Of a stretch of 64,000 bases of DNA, positions 18,007-26,022 are shown piece by piece (positions within the stretch are counted from its first letter, which is position 1; the number at the start of each line of letters is the position of its first letter). Under the pieces are notes generated by a model. That model saw nothing but the letters and a program-made list of their open reading frames with translations, searched no databases and had not been told where the DNA came from. The stretch is from assembly GCA_964653655.1 (NCBI GenBank), contig CAZZHG010000018.1, positions 1 to 64,000 of the forward strand, read 5' to 3'. The translations under genes and the position numbers were made by a program. Source of the DNA: CAZZHG01 sp964653655 (GTDB lineage Bacteria; Bdellovibrionota; FAC87; UBA2466).

Positions 18007-19038
18007 TTACCCTACTTTTAGGACGGCCTTTCCGAAGACCTGCCTAGCCTCGAGGGCCTCGTGGGCCCGCCGGACCTCGGCAAGGGGCAATTCCAGCCCA
18101 ACCACGGCCTTCAGGCGGCCCGAGCCGAGGTGGGAGAGGATGGCGGGGAAGTCCGATTTGGGCCCCATGGTGGAGCCCAGAATCTCGAGCTGGCGGAAAA
18201 AAACCTGACGGAGATCCATCGAAGCGTCGAAGCCGGAGGTCGCTCCGCAAAGAATGATTTTGCCGCCCCAGCGGGCCGCTTTCAGATTGGCCTCCCAGTA
18301 ATCCTGGCCGAGATGATCAATGACGGCGTCGACCCCTTTGCGCGAAATCTTTTTCACCTCGGCCAGAAGATCCTGCTTTCGGTAGTTGATGAAGTGGCGC
18401 GCGCCGAGTTTTTTCGCGTGCTCCAGCTTGTCGTCGCTTCCGGCCGTCGCGATCACCTCCGCTCCGTGAAGGGCGGCAATCTGACAGGCGGCCATGCCGA
18501 CGCCGCTGCCGACGGAGTGGACTAGAAGGACGTCGCCCGACCTGATTTGCCCTCGGCGCACGACCATCTGCCAGGCGGTGGTGAAAACGAGGGGCGCGGC
18601 GGCCGCCTCGGCGAAGGACAGAGATTTGGGTTTGGCGAAAAGATTCGCGGCGGGGACACTGACTTGTTCCGCGTTCGTGCCTTGAGTCGTTTCGCCGAGG
18701 ATGCCGTAACCCTTGAGGCACAGCGTTTCCCAGCCGGTTTTGCAACGCTCGCATTCTCCGCAAGAGATACCGGGGTGCACGACGACCTCGTCGCCGGGTT
18801 TCCAATGGGACACGCCCTCGCCCACTTTATCGACGATTCCCGCGGCGTCCGCGCCGAGGATGTGAGGGTATTGATGCTTGAGGTGCGGGAGGCCTTTGCG
18901 GATCCAGATGTCGAGGTGGTTCAGCCCGGAGTATTTGACGTTGACCACTACCTCGCCCGCTTTTGGGGACAGGTTGGTAAGGGTACCGATTTCGAGAACC
19001 TCGGGGCCGCCATGGCGGCTCAAGTAAGCGGCTTTCAT
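18007..19038 (-). CDS. Zinc-type medium-chain alcohol dehydrogenase / quinone oxidoreductase-like
   Basis: NAD(P)-dependent medium-chain dehydrogenase/reductase of 343 residues. N-terminal GroES-like domain (about 1-130) with GLNHLDIWIRKG and HILGADAAG; structural-zinc lobe CGECERCKTGWETLC (four cysteines, about 96-110); Rossmann domain (about 150-290) with VHSVGSGVGMAACQIA. The substrate is unknown; relatives act on alcohols, quinones or crotonyl-type substrates. The ATG at 19038 overlaps the stop of the transposase gene by ATGA. The open frame continues 36 codons further upstream but is shared with that gene, so the internal ATG is preferred. Confidence 0.9.
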   Translation of the reverse strand: MKAAYLSRHGGPEVLEIGTLTNLSPKAGEVVVNVKYSGLNHLDIWIRKGLPHLKHQYPHILGADAAGIVDKVGEGVSHWKPGDEVVVHPGISCGECERCKTGWETLCLKGYGILGETTQGTNAEQVSVPAANLFAKPKSLSFAEAAAAPLVFTTAWQMVVRRGQIRSGDVLLVHSVGSGVGMAACQIAALHGAEVIATAGSDDKLEHAKKLGARHFINYRKQDLLAEVKKISRKGVDAVIDHLGQDYWEANLKAARWGGKIILCGATSGFDASMDLRQVFFRQLEILGSTMGPKSDFPAILSHLGSGRLKAVVGLELPLAEVRRAHEALEARQVFGKAVLKVG

Positions 19039-19535
19039 GGAGGGACTGTACAACGCTTCCGGCGGGGCTGGTAGGGGATCACGCCCGCGGCTTCGAGTTG
19101 GTTCTGAACGACGTACTTTCTCGCCGCGAGGAATGCCCGGCCCCACTCGACCAATCTCGTGTAAGCCGTCCTCGACCAGAACTGCGCCACCCGCCCCTTG
19201 CGCGCGCCCGTCACTTTCATGGCGACCATTCCCGCGAAGCTTCTCAAGAACGCTTGAAACCCTCGCCTGCTTTTCGCCCGGATCAGAAAGTGAAGATGAT
19301 TTCCATTATTCGAAAACTCGTAGACTCGAACGGACCAACGCTTACTGACGACGGGAAGCTTCTCCCGAATGAACCTGGCGTTCTCGGGTTTCAACATGCG
19401 GCTGCTCGATCCCCGCATCACCAGATGCATCGGCTTCTTCGCCGAGAAGGGCCGCCGTCCTTTTCGCTTCCCTCGACGAACATCTCCACCATGTTCCGGA
19501 GAGATCTTGAAATCGTCATTAAGAAGTAACTGCAT
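19035..19535 (-). CDS. REP-associated tyrosine transposase (Y1/HUH family)
   Basis: Single-strand transposase-like protein of 166 residues. It shows the HUH motif in GNHLHFLIRA, the upstream HLVMRGSS strand, and a candidate catalytic tyrosine in AARKYVVQNQLEAAG, the usual RAYT C-terminal helix. The N-terminus (from the ATG at 19535) is basic, with RRGKRKGRRPF. RAYTs are domesticated relatives of the IS200/IS605 transposase that are linked to REP hairpins; two candidate REP-like hairpins occur at 30179-30278 and 47161-47285. No inverted repeats flank the gene. It overlaps the alcohol dehydrogenase start by four bases. No good ribosome binding site is visible. Confidence 0.85.
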   Translation of the reverse strand: MQLLLNDDFKISPEHGGDVRRGKRKGRRPFSAKKPMHLVMRGSSSRMLKPENARFIREKLPVVSKRWSVRVYEFSNNGNHLHFLIRAKSRRGFQAFLRSFAGMVAMKVTGARKGRVAQFWSRTAYTRLVEWGRAFLAARKYVVQNQLEAAGVIPYQPRRKRCTVPP

Positions 19536-19613
19536 CTGAATCAGATCTATCGCGGGGCAATGGTATTGTCGACGATAAAACACGCTCCACTCGTCGACAA
19601 ACTCACCTCCCAA

Positions 19614-19697
19614 CCCCCCCCCCCCCCCCCCCCCTGCCCCCCCCCCCCCGCAAAATTCACGGCCCCCCCCCCCCCCAACCCCTCCCCNNNNNNNNNN
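19614..19697. other. Scaffold gap with poly-C artefact
   Basis: Long C homopolymers (19614-19687) lead into ten Ns (19688-19697). The string ATTCACGGC occurs on both sides (near 19654-19663 and 19734-19742), which suggests that the same locus was read twice, once in degraded form. Gap size and true sequence are unknown. The stretch 19536-19891 holds no supported gene other than the ftsK leader region. Confidence 0.9.
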
Positions 19698-19891
19698 GCG
19701 CCCACCACCCCCTTACCAACCTCCCCAGTGACAATTCACGGCACCCTGCCTACGCAACCGCGTCCCTCCCAAGCGTGCTTACGCACGACTTGGTCTGCAT
19801 TCTCCCGGCATCCACCTTGCACAGTCAGCTGTGCCCAACGAAGGCTACGTGTGCCTTCGGTCCGAAGGGCGTGGAAAGGATTTTGGGTCCC

Positions 19892-21955
19892 ATGAACCGA
19901 CTTCGCTTGGCTTTGGAGCTCCTGCTTCAGAGACAAATGAATCCAGACGAAGATCTCAGCCTTGCGCTCGACCGCATGGCCCGTGAGATCAAGGGTACCC
20001 TTTTCACGCTCACGACCATTTTTCTGCTCATCGCGTTCACGTCCTATTTGCCGCTCGACAGCCTGAGCATTTTCCAGGGGCGGCTTCTCAACGTGAACAA
20101 CCTCGCCGGCATCATCGGCGCGCTCGTGAGCGAGTGGTTTCTCGGAACCGTCGGCATCACCGGCTACTCCACCATTTTGCTTCTCGGCTGGCTTTCCTTC
20201 TGCGCGTTCCGCGGAACGCCCCTGAAGGACAATATCTTGAAGATCGCGGGCGTCATCCTCTCGACCCTGCTACTTGCGATCAGCATCCATCTCATTTTCA
20301 AGGACGACTACCCGGAGGCGAGCCTGCTCCAGGGCGGTTACGTCGGCAAGTACGCTGGCAATTTCCTCCAGCGTTACTTCAATACGACGGGGGCGCTCCT
20401 CCTCGTGTCAGGCGCATTTCTTCTCACTTTCATTCTGACGTTCGGGCTCTCCATCAGCCGCAGCATGAGGACGCTCCTCGGTGGCCAGGCCAAGGGACAA
20501 GACGACTGGGAGACCGAGGAAGGGGCCGAAGAGGAAGCCAAGCCGAAGAAGGCCTCCAAAGCGAAATCCGTCGAAAAGGAAAAGAAGAAGGCCGCGCCGA
20601 AGAAGGCGAAGAAGAAGGCCGCAAAGCCCGACGAAGAGGACGAAGAAGAGGAATTGGATCCGGACGAGCTGGACGAAGATGCCGGTGAGCCGGACAGCGA
20701 CGAAGAAGGCGACGACTCCGACGGCGAGGAAGAGGAAGAAGAGGAAGGCGCGACCGAGTACGCCTTCACTGAGCTCGTTCCATTCACGGGAAGAGTGGAT
20801 CTCCCGACCACGAGACTGCTGAAGAGCCACGACAGCGGCGCGAAGAAGATGTCCGCCGGCGAGATCAAGACGGCCTCGAAGAAGCTTTGCGAACACTTGC
20901 TTTCTTTCCAGATCACCGGCGAGGTCACGGCCCACACCCAGGGTCCCGTGCTCACTACTTATGAGTACAAGCCCAGCGCCGGCATGAAGCTGAGCAAGAT
21001 CGCCGCTCTCCAGGACGATCTCGGTATCGTGCTCGGAACCAACCAGCTCCGCATCATGGCGCCGATTCCCGGAAAAACGGTGGTCGGTATCGAAGTGCCC
21101 AGACCCGTCGCCGAGGTGATTTCCTTCAAGGACATCGTCAGCGAGGGCGAGTTCAGCAACAAGAAGCTGCGGCTGCCGATCGCCATCGGTAAGACCACCG
21201 ATGGCAAGCCCGTGTTCGGCGACCTCGCGGCCATGCCTCACTTGCTGGTGGCCGGCGGTACCGGTAGCGGTAAGTCCGTATTCGTGAACACCATGATCAT
21301 GGGGTTCCTCTACCGTTGCACGCCTCAGCAGCTGCGGATGATTCTCATCGACCCGAAGATGCTCGAATTGAATGCCTTCGATGGCATTCCGCACCTCGTG
21401 TCGAACGTCATCACGAAGAGCGACAAAGCGGTAAACGCCCTCAAGTGGGCGGTGGATGAGATGGAGCGCCGTTACGATTTGATGGCTCAGACGGGATCGA
21501 AGAACATCGATTCCTACAACGACAAGCAGAAGAATCCGACAAAAAAGCTTCCCTTTATCGTGATCGTCGTCGATGAGCTCGCGGATCTGATGATGTCGGG
21601 CGACCGGGAATCGGTGGAGCTCGCCATCACCCGGCTCGCGCAAAAAGCGCGCGCCGCCGGCCTGCATCTCGTGATCGCGACCCAACGTCCTTCGACGGAC
21701 GTCATCACCGGTCTAATCAAGGCGAACTTGCCTTCGCGCCTCGCCTTCAGAGTTCCCTCGGGCGTCGACTCGCGTACCGTACTCGACACGTCGGGCGCCG
21801 AAACTCTAGTCGGCCGCGGCGACGCCATGATGATCCGCCCCGGAGTGCCTCTCCAGCGCCTGCACGGCTGCTACGTCTCCGAAGAGGAGCTCGAGCGCGT
21901 CGTGAAGAACGTTCGCGGCTCGAAGAACCACGAAGGCATCTACATCGAGTTCTAA
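19892..21955 (+). CDS. ftsK: DNA translocase FtsK/SpoIIIE, without gamma domain
   Basis: Septal DNA pump that segregates chromosomes at division. With the ATG at 19892 (GGAAAGGA just upstream) it has 687 residues: about four membrane segments (30-190), a highly charged linker (about 205-290) with Lys/Ala-rich then Asp/Glu-rich blocks, and the alpha/beta motor (about 310-670). The motor has Walker A GGTGSGKS (about 454), Walker B IVIVVDELADLMM (about 555) and ATQRPSTDVITGLIKAN. The protein ends HEGIYIEF right after the motor, so the winged-helix gamma domain that reads KOPS and activates XerD is missing. The start could be affected by the assembly gap upstream. A paralogue or split gene elsewhere cannot be excluded. 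Confidence 0.93.
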   Translation: MNRLRLALELLLQRQMNPDEDLSLALDRMAREIKGTLFTLTTIFLLIAFTSYLPLDSLSIFQGRLLNVNNLAGIIGALVSEWFLGTVGITGYSTILLLGWLSFCAFRGTPLKDNILKIAGVILSTLLLAISIHLIFKDDYPEASLLQGGYVGKYAGNFLQRYFNTTGALLLVSGAFLLTFILTFGLSISRSMRTLLGGQAKGQDDWETEEGAEEEAKPKKASKAKSVEKEKKKAAPKKAKKKAAKPDEEDEEEELDPDELDEDAGEPDSDEEGDDSDGEEEEEEEGATEYAFTELVPFTGRVDLPTTRLLKSHDSGAKKMSAGEIKTASKKLCEHLLSFQITGEVTAHTQGPVLTTYEYKPSAGMKLSKIAALQDDLGIVLGTNQLRIMAPIPGKTVVGIEVPRPVAEVISFKDIVSEGEFSNKKLRLPIAIGKTTDGKPVFGDLAAMPHLLVAGGTGSGKSVFVNTMIMGFLYRCTPQQLRMILIDPKMLELNAFDGIPHLVSNVITKSDKAVNALKWAVDEMERRYDLMAQTGSKNIDSYNDKQKNPTKKLPFIVIVVDELADLMMSGDRESVELAITRLAQKARAAGLHLVIATQRPSTDVITGLIKANLPSRLAFRVPSGVDSRTVLDTSGAETLVGRGDAMMIRPGVPLQRLHGCYVSEEELERVVKNVRGSKNHEGIYIEF

Positions 21956-23151
21956 TTCTCCTCGAGTTTGGGAACCGGCGTGATCGGAAGGTAGGGCGCT
22001 ATCTCGCGCCGCTCTTTCGCATAGGACTCCGAGTAGTAGCTGAAGGAAATCTTCTTTACCGCCAAGCCAGGTTCCATTTCCCGGATCAACGCCTCCACTC
22101 CCATTTTTCGAAGTGCATCGGGGGTCGCAGAAAGGCTGTAGGGAATGCTTCGTTTACCCGGCTCTTCCTCCGATATCATTCCTTTGCGCCGGAGCTGCGC
22201 GAAGACCGCATCCGGTACGACGACGGCGAAATCCAAATCGCTCTGCGGCCCGAAGGGTCGGCGAAGCCCGCTGTTCTTTCGTTCGTGACTAAGTCCCGTG
22301 AGCGAGCTGCCGTGCAGGTAAAGGCTTATGTTTCCTGGTCCGATCGTTCCCTCGTTGCTCTTCGTCAAATCATCGACAAAGCGGCTCGAAAACTGCTGAG
22401 CGAAGCCGTTGAACTCCTCACGGCCGGCAAAGCCGTAGGGATATCCCCTCGCCTCCGCCGTCGGAATGCTCGCGTACACTTTTTTCTCCCACGCCTGCAT
22501 CGCTTTGAATGCGGCGGCTACGGTCAGGGCGTTGTCCCTTTCGCTCGTGAGCGCTTTCAAACGGGGATGTTCCGGAGGGATGATTGCGATCATTCTGCCG
22601 ATGACGGCGGCGGAGTCTTCGTAATGCCGGACGGGATCGGCTTTCGCCTCCTTGCTCAATTTTTTCCACTGGCTTTCGCCGATGGTCTTCATGACAAGGT
22701 CGTACTCCGGGCGCACCCATTCAGGAACCGTGTAGAGATTGGGCAGCAAGGGAAAGCGAACATCGATCGCACCGACGGCCTGTTCGATCCATTCGTCGAG
22801 GAAGCGTTCCGCCTGTTCGCCTTCGATTCTTCCGTTCAATATCTCCCGAATTTTCGTTCGTACGCTTTGCAAAACTACGGGATCCACGAACGCCTTCGCG
22901 AGGTAATCGTTCAAGACTTCATGAAAGAACGAGAGCATCCGCTGCTCGGTCGGAAAGTCGAGCTGAAGGCGATGGATTTTGGCGAGTTCGGCGAGGCCTT
23001 TGGCTACTCTGCCCGAGACCACCCCGTACATCCGGGGACAATCCTCGGGAGAGATCTTCTTCTTGGTCGCGAGCGCGGGCGCGCAGGCGAACGCAAGCAA
23101 AGTGAATGAAATGGCGATGAATGTCCCTAACCTCAACCCCGATACCCCCAC
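21952..23151 (-). CDS. Secreted protein with nucleotidyltransferase-like motif
   Basis: Protein of 399 residues with a signal peptide (hydrophobic core at about 10-28, cleavage near PALA). The mature protein is mostly helical. Near residues 280-312 it carries LYLHGSSLTG followed about 20 residues later by SDLDFAVVV, which is the GS...DxD pattern of the nucleotidyltransferase superfamily. That superfamily is normally cytosolic, so export is odd. The start is a GTG at 23151 without a ribosome binding site; TTG at 23136 preceded by GGGG is an alternative. The 3' end overlaps ftsK by four bases. It is divergent from a secreted kinase-like protein across 120 bp. Function not known; the motif call is by eye. 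Confidence 0.7.
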   Translation of the reverse strand: MGVSGLRLGTFIAISFTLLAFACAPALATKKKISPEDCPRMYGVVSGRVAKGLAELAKIHRLQLDFPTEQRMLSFFHEVLNDYLAKAFVDPVVLQSVRTKIREILNGRIEGEQAERFLDEWIEQAVGAIDVRFPLLPNLYTVPEWVRPEYDLVMKTIGESQWKKLSKEAKADPVRHYEDSAAVIGRMIAIIPPEHPRLKALTSERDNALTVAAAFKAMQAWEKKVYASIPTAEARGYPYGFAGREEFNGFAQQFSSRFVDDLTKSNEGTIGPGNISLYLHGSSLTGLSHERKNSGLRRPFGPQSDLDFAVVVPDAVFAQLRRKGMISEEEPGKRSIPYSLSATPDALRKMGVEALIREMEPGLAVKKISFSYYSESYAKERREIAPYLPITPVPKLEEN

Positions 23152-23271
23152 CGTTCATGTTCGCCGTATTCAGAAAGTGGGCTCAAGCAATCTCTGAAGG
23201 GGAATCATATCACCTCCGCAATCTGCGTGGTTTCGGTGGGATCGGAGATTTCTACGTCGTATACTTCAAGA

Positions 23272-23883
23272 ATGCTCGTCTTACGCCTCGTCCTGCTTTC
23301 CGTTCTCGCGACCCCGCTCGCGAACGCGGGAGGCAAGCACAAGAACCGTGGCTTCGCCACGAAATGCGAGGTCTATTCGGCGAGAGCGGCCCGAAGCGCG
23401 AGCCAGAGTTTCGAAGATCGGCTCGCGGAACTCGTTCCAGATCCGGCCCAGAGACAAAGGATGGGACGGGGAGCTGAAGGAGACGTCTACGCAGCCACGA
23501 CTCGCCCCGACAGGGCGCTCAAGATATGGCGAAACAATGACATGCAGCAGTTCGTCGACTCGGTCGGGAAACTCGTCACAATGGGAGAGGCGCTTAAGAC
23601 CAAGCGGGCCGAACGTCTGAGTTGCTGCCTGTACGTGGTCGGGGTCTATAACATCGGGCCAAATTGGATCGAGAGAGAATTTTTTCCCAACTCCATTCCA
23701 ATTCGCGAAGCCTTGAAGCAGGACGGCCAGGCGCGGCGGACCTTTCAGAAGGTCGTGGAGGAACTGAAGGAGCTGCGGGGAAGAGAGCCATTTGACGTCA
23801 TCTATGAAAAGCTGAAAGCCGAAAAACCCAACTTCCACTGGGACCCGGCGTCCAAGCAGATTATTCTTATCGACTCGCAGTGA
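23272..23883 (+). CDS. Secreted kinase-like protein (N-lobe motifs)
   Basis: Protein of 203 residues with a signal peptide (MLVLRLVLLSVLATPLANAG, cleavage near residue 20). Residues 64-86 read as a kinase N-lobe: the glycine loop GRGAEGDVY and then ALKIW, whose Lys84 is in the place of the VAIK lysine. The C-terminus, NFHWDPASKQIILIDSQ, resembles the last strands of a kinase-like fold up to a DFG-like Asp201, where the protein stops. No HxD...N catalytic loop is obvious, so it may be inactive or a different fold. It is divergent from the secreted nucleotidyltransferase-like protein. The assignment is inference from short motifs. Confidence 0.65.
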   Translation: MLVLRLVLLSVLATPLANAGGKHKNRGFATKCEVYSARAARSASQSFEDRLAELVPDPAQRQRMGRGAEGDVYAATTRPDRALKIWRNNDMQQFVDSVGKLVTMGEALKTKRAERLSCCLYVVGVYNIGPNWIEREFFPNSIPIREALKQDGQARRTFQKVVEELKELRGREPFDVIYEKLKAEKPNFHWDPASKQIILIDSQ

Positions 23884-23900
23884 GGACGCTGGACGCAACG

Positions 23901-24623
23901 TCAGACCCGCGAGGACATGGCGTACAAACCGCACAAGACGCCAAAGCCGATGAGCAGGCTCACGAACAGATTCAGCCGGCGGACCCCGGCCTCCGAACGA
24001 AAGGCGACGGAGTCTTTCATCCGTTCCAAGCCCCAGGCCATCGCGAGGTGGAGAGCGAAAATCACGAGCCAAAAGCCGAGCGCGTACCAGGGCCCGCCCA
24101 CATCGGACAAAGCGGGCGCGCAGCTTCTGTGAATGCAGTTTATGTTCTCCGATTCCGGGAAGGCGAAGTAGGAAACGCCGAAAATCAGCGGATTGAAAAG
24201 CGCGACGCGGGCCAGCGGAGAGCCCCGCTTCAGCTCCGAACAACCCCACCCGAGAAAGGCGATCGGAATCGTGAAGTAGTGGTACTGCGACAACAGAAAC
24301 TCATCCAAGGGAAAATCCGGCTTGTGACGGAAAATGGCGAGCCCGAGGGTACTCCTTCCGAGGAAGAGAATCGACAGATCGTCGGCGATCCAAAATATCT
24401 GGGTAAAGAGACAGATGGCGAGAAAGCCAACGACGAAGCCCCGGTCTTTGATCACGCAGCCGAAGCCGACACCGACGAGCGCCAGATTGCAGAACCACCA
24501 GTAATCCCCCGCCGCCAAACCGTATCGGGAGATGTCCACGGCGGTATTGGCGCCCCCCCAGCAAAGAAGAACGGCGCCGACCGTCTGCAGGCCCCTGATG
24601 GAAAGGGAGCCATTTTTCACCAT
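23901..24623 (-). CDS. Polytopic membrane protein, paralogue A of a tandem pair
   Basis: Integral membrane protein of 240 residues with about six or seven hydrophobic segments, of unrecognised family. Motifs shared with its neighbour at 24629 include DISRYGLAAGDYWWF, IKDRGF, PLDEFLLSQYHYF and NINCIHRSC. Residues 25-75 are identical in the two proteins. The ATG at 24623 lies five bases after the neighbour's stop, so they are probably one transcript. The frame is open further upstream but that part overlaps the neighbour and has no sequence in common with it. The conserved Cys, His and Tyr residues in and near membrane segments may be functional. Confidence 0.8.
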   Translation of the reverse strand: MVKNGSLSIRGLQTVGAVLLCWGGANTAVDISRYGLAAGDYWWFCNLALVGVGFGCVIKDRGFVVGFLAICLFTQIFWIADDLSILFLGRSTLGLAIFRHKPDFPLDEFLLSQYHYFTIPIAFLGWGCSELKRGSPLARVALFNPLIFGVSYFAFPESENINCIHRSCAPALSDVGGPWYALGFWLVIFALHLAMAWGLERMKDSVAFRSEAGVRRLNLFVSLLIGFGVLCGLYAMSSRV

Positions 24624-24628
24624 GCCGT

Positions 24629-25351
24629 TCACGTTCGCGTGCTCGCGGCGTAGAGGCTGCAAACGATGCCGAAACCGATCAGCAGGCTCACGAAGACGTT
24701 CAGCTTGCGCATCCCCTCTTCCGACTGAATCCAAAGAGAGGCTCGAGCCTTTTCCAGCCGGCGCGCGACGAGCAGGTGGATCACGTAGAGCACGAACCAG
24801 AAGGTGAAGGCGTACGCGGGCCCTCGCAGGTAGGAAAGCGAATCCACGCAGCTGCGGTGAATGCAGTTGATGTTCTTTTCCGCCGAAAACGCGAAGTACG
24901 AGACGCCGAAAATGAACGGATTGAAAAACGCCACGCGCGCCACGGGCGAGCCTCGCTTCAAGTCCGGGCACGCCCAGCCGAGAATCGCGACCGGAATGGT
25001 GAAGTAGTGGTATTGCGAGAGCAGAAACTCGTCCAGGGGAAAGTCGGATCGGTACCTGAAAATGGATAGCCCGAGAGTGCTCGTTCCGAACAACAGAATG
25101 GAAAGATCGTCGATAATCCAGAAGACCTGAGTGAAAAGACAGATGGCGAGAAACCCGACGACGAATCCCCTATCCTTGATGACACAGCCGAAGCCGACGC
25201 CCACCAGCGCCAGGTTGCAGAACCACCAATAGTCCCCCGCCGCCAAACCGTACCGGGAAATGTCTACCGCCGTGTTGGCGGCTCCCCACACGAGCATAAC
25301 GGCGCCCACGAGCTGCAGGTTTCTCAGGCTGAGCGAGTTCTTCGAGACCAT
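24629..25351 (-). CDS. Polytopic membrane protein, paralogue B of a tandem pair
   Basis: Also 240 residues, alignable without gaps to the downstream copy over most of its length. Same pattern of about six or seven membrane segments and the same motifs. The copies differ mainly at the N-terminal dozen residues, in the region after INCIHRSC, and in the last 70 residues. The gene starts eight bases after the stop of the pilin-like gene at 25359 and is probably co-transcribed with it. No known family is recognised. Confidence 0.8.
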   Translation of the reverse strand: MVSKNSLSLRNLQLVGAVMLVWGAANTAVDISRYGLAAGDYWWFCNLALVGVGFGCVIKDRGFVVGFLAICLFTQVFWIIDDLSILLFGTSTLGLSIFRYRSDFPLDEFLLSQYHYFTIPVAILGWACPDLKRGSPVARVAFFNPFIFGVSYFAFSAEKNINCIHRSCVDSLSYLRGPAYAFTFWFVLYVIHLLVARRLEKARASLWIQSEEGMRKLNVFVSLLIGFGIVCSLYAASTRT

Positions 25352-25358
25352 GCCGCTC

Positions 25359-25994
25359 CTAACTGTTGAACGTAGGAGAGTTGATGTTCACGTAGATCGT
25401 GTGAGTGACGGGAACGATTTGTCCGGCCGGACAGCGGATGTTCCACGGAAGGCCTAGTCCGGGATTCGGGGTGGCGACCGATTCGGGGGGAAACCGCACG
25501 CGGCCGACGACTATATCGCGGCAAAGGCTCGTCTGAATCGTGACGAGGTAGTAGCCGTTTCCTATGGTCGGAGCGATGAAAACGTTTATATCCGTCTCCG
25601 GCGCGACGAACGAGCTCGCGGGACCGGGGCCAGTGTTGATGAGATCGATCTGAAACTGGCCTTTTCCGAAAATCCTGGGAAACGCCGGGTTGTAGAGCCG
25701 GGACGTCGGCCTGAGAAGGTGGTTAAGGCTCCGCGGATTCTCTATGGGAATGACTTTCGAAATATCCGACGAATCCTGATAGCGCTGTTTGAGCTCCTGC
25801 GCCACCCGTGAGGCGACCATGTCGAACATCGCGGCCTGACGAAGCCCCTGGAGCTGGCGGAACAGAGACCTCGTCTTGTGCTGGATCGTCATGGTGAAAG
25901 CCTGCAATGAGGCGATCATCAGAATCCCCGCGGCGAGCGCGAGCCCAATCGTCACCATTCCGCGATTTTCACCAAAACGTTTCTTCGGGCGCAT
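25359..25994 (-). CDS. PilX-like pilus-associated protein with type IV pilin-like N-terminus
   Basis: Protein of 211 residues with a short basic leader MRPKKRFGENRG and then the hydrophobic segment MVTIGLALAAGILMIASLQA, as in PilX/minor-pilin-like proteins cleaved by prepilin peptidase after Gly12. The usual Glu at mature position 5 is not present. The globular part has SLCRDIV and IRCPAG, a possible disulfide. It is divergent from two prepilin genes with 28 bp between start codons; a perfect 20-bp palindrome fills that gap. A role in assembly of a type IV pilus or pseudopilus is inferred from context. Confidence 0.7.
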   Translation of the reverse strand: MRPKKRFGENRGMVTIGLALAAGILMIASLQAFTMTIQHKTRSLFRQLQGLRQAAMFDMVASRVAQELKQRYQDSSDISKVIPIENPRSLNHLLRPTSRLYNPAFPRIFGKGQFQIDLINTGPGPASSFVAPETDINVFIAPTIGNGYYLVTIQTSLCRDIVVGRVRFPPESVATPNPGLGLPWNIRCPAGQIVPVTHTIYVNINSPTFNS

Positions 25995-26000
25995 GAATAA

Positions 26001-26020
26001 GCGAATAGTATACTATTCGC
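26001..26020. promoter_or_regulatory. Perfect 20-bp palindrome between divergent pilin-like genes
   Basis: GCGAATAGTATACTATTCGC is exactly self-complementary. It starts seven bases upstream of the minus-strand ATG (25994) and ends two bases before the plus-strand GTG (26023). It could be an operator for both genes, or form a hairpin over the start of each mRNA. The palindrome is seen directly; its role is inference. Confidence 0.6.
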
Positions 26021-26022
26021 TT

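Noticed and set aside
19560..19895. Open frame of about 110 codons running through the poly-C and N region
   Set aside because: It is made of proline codons from homopolymer C and unknown bases; an artefact of the gap.
20408..21685. Long open frame on the minus strand opposite ftsK
   Set aside because: The translation is low in family-like motifs and mirrors the charged linker of ftsK; it is explained by GC-rich codon bias on the coding strand.
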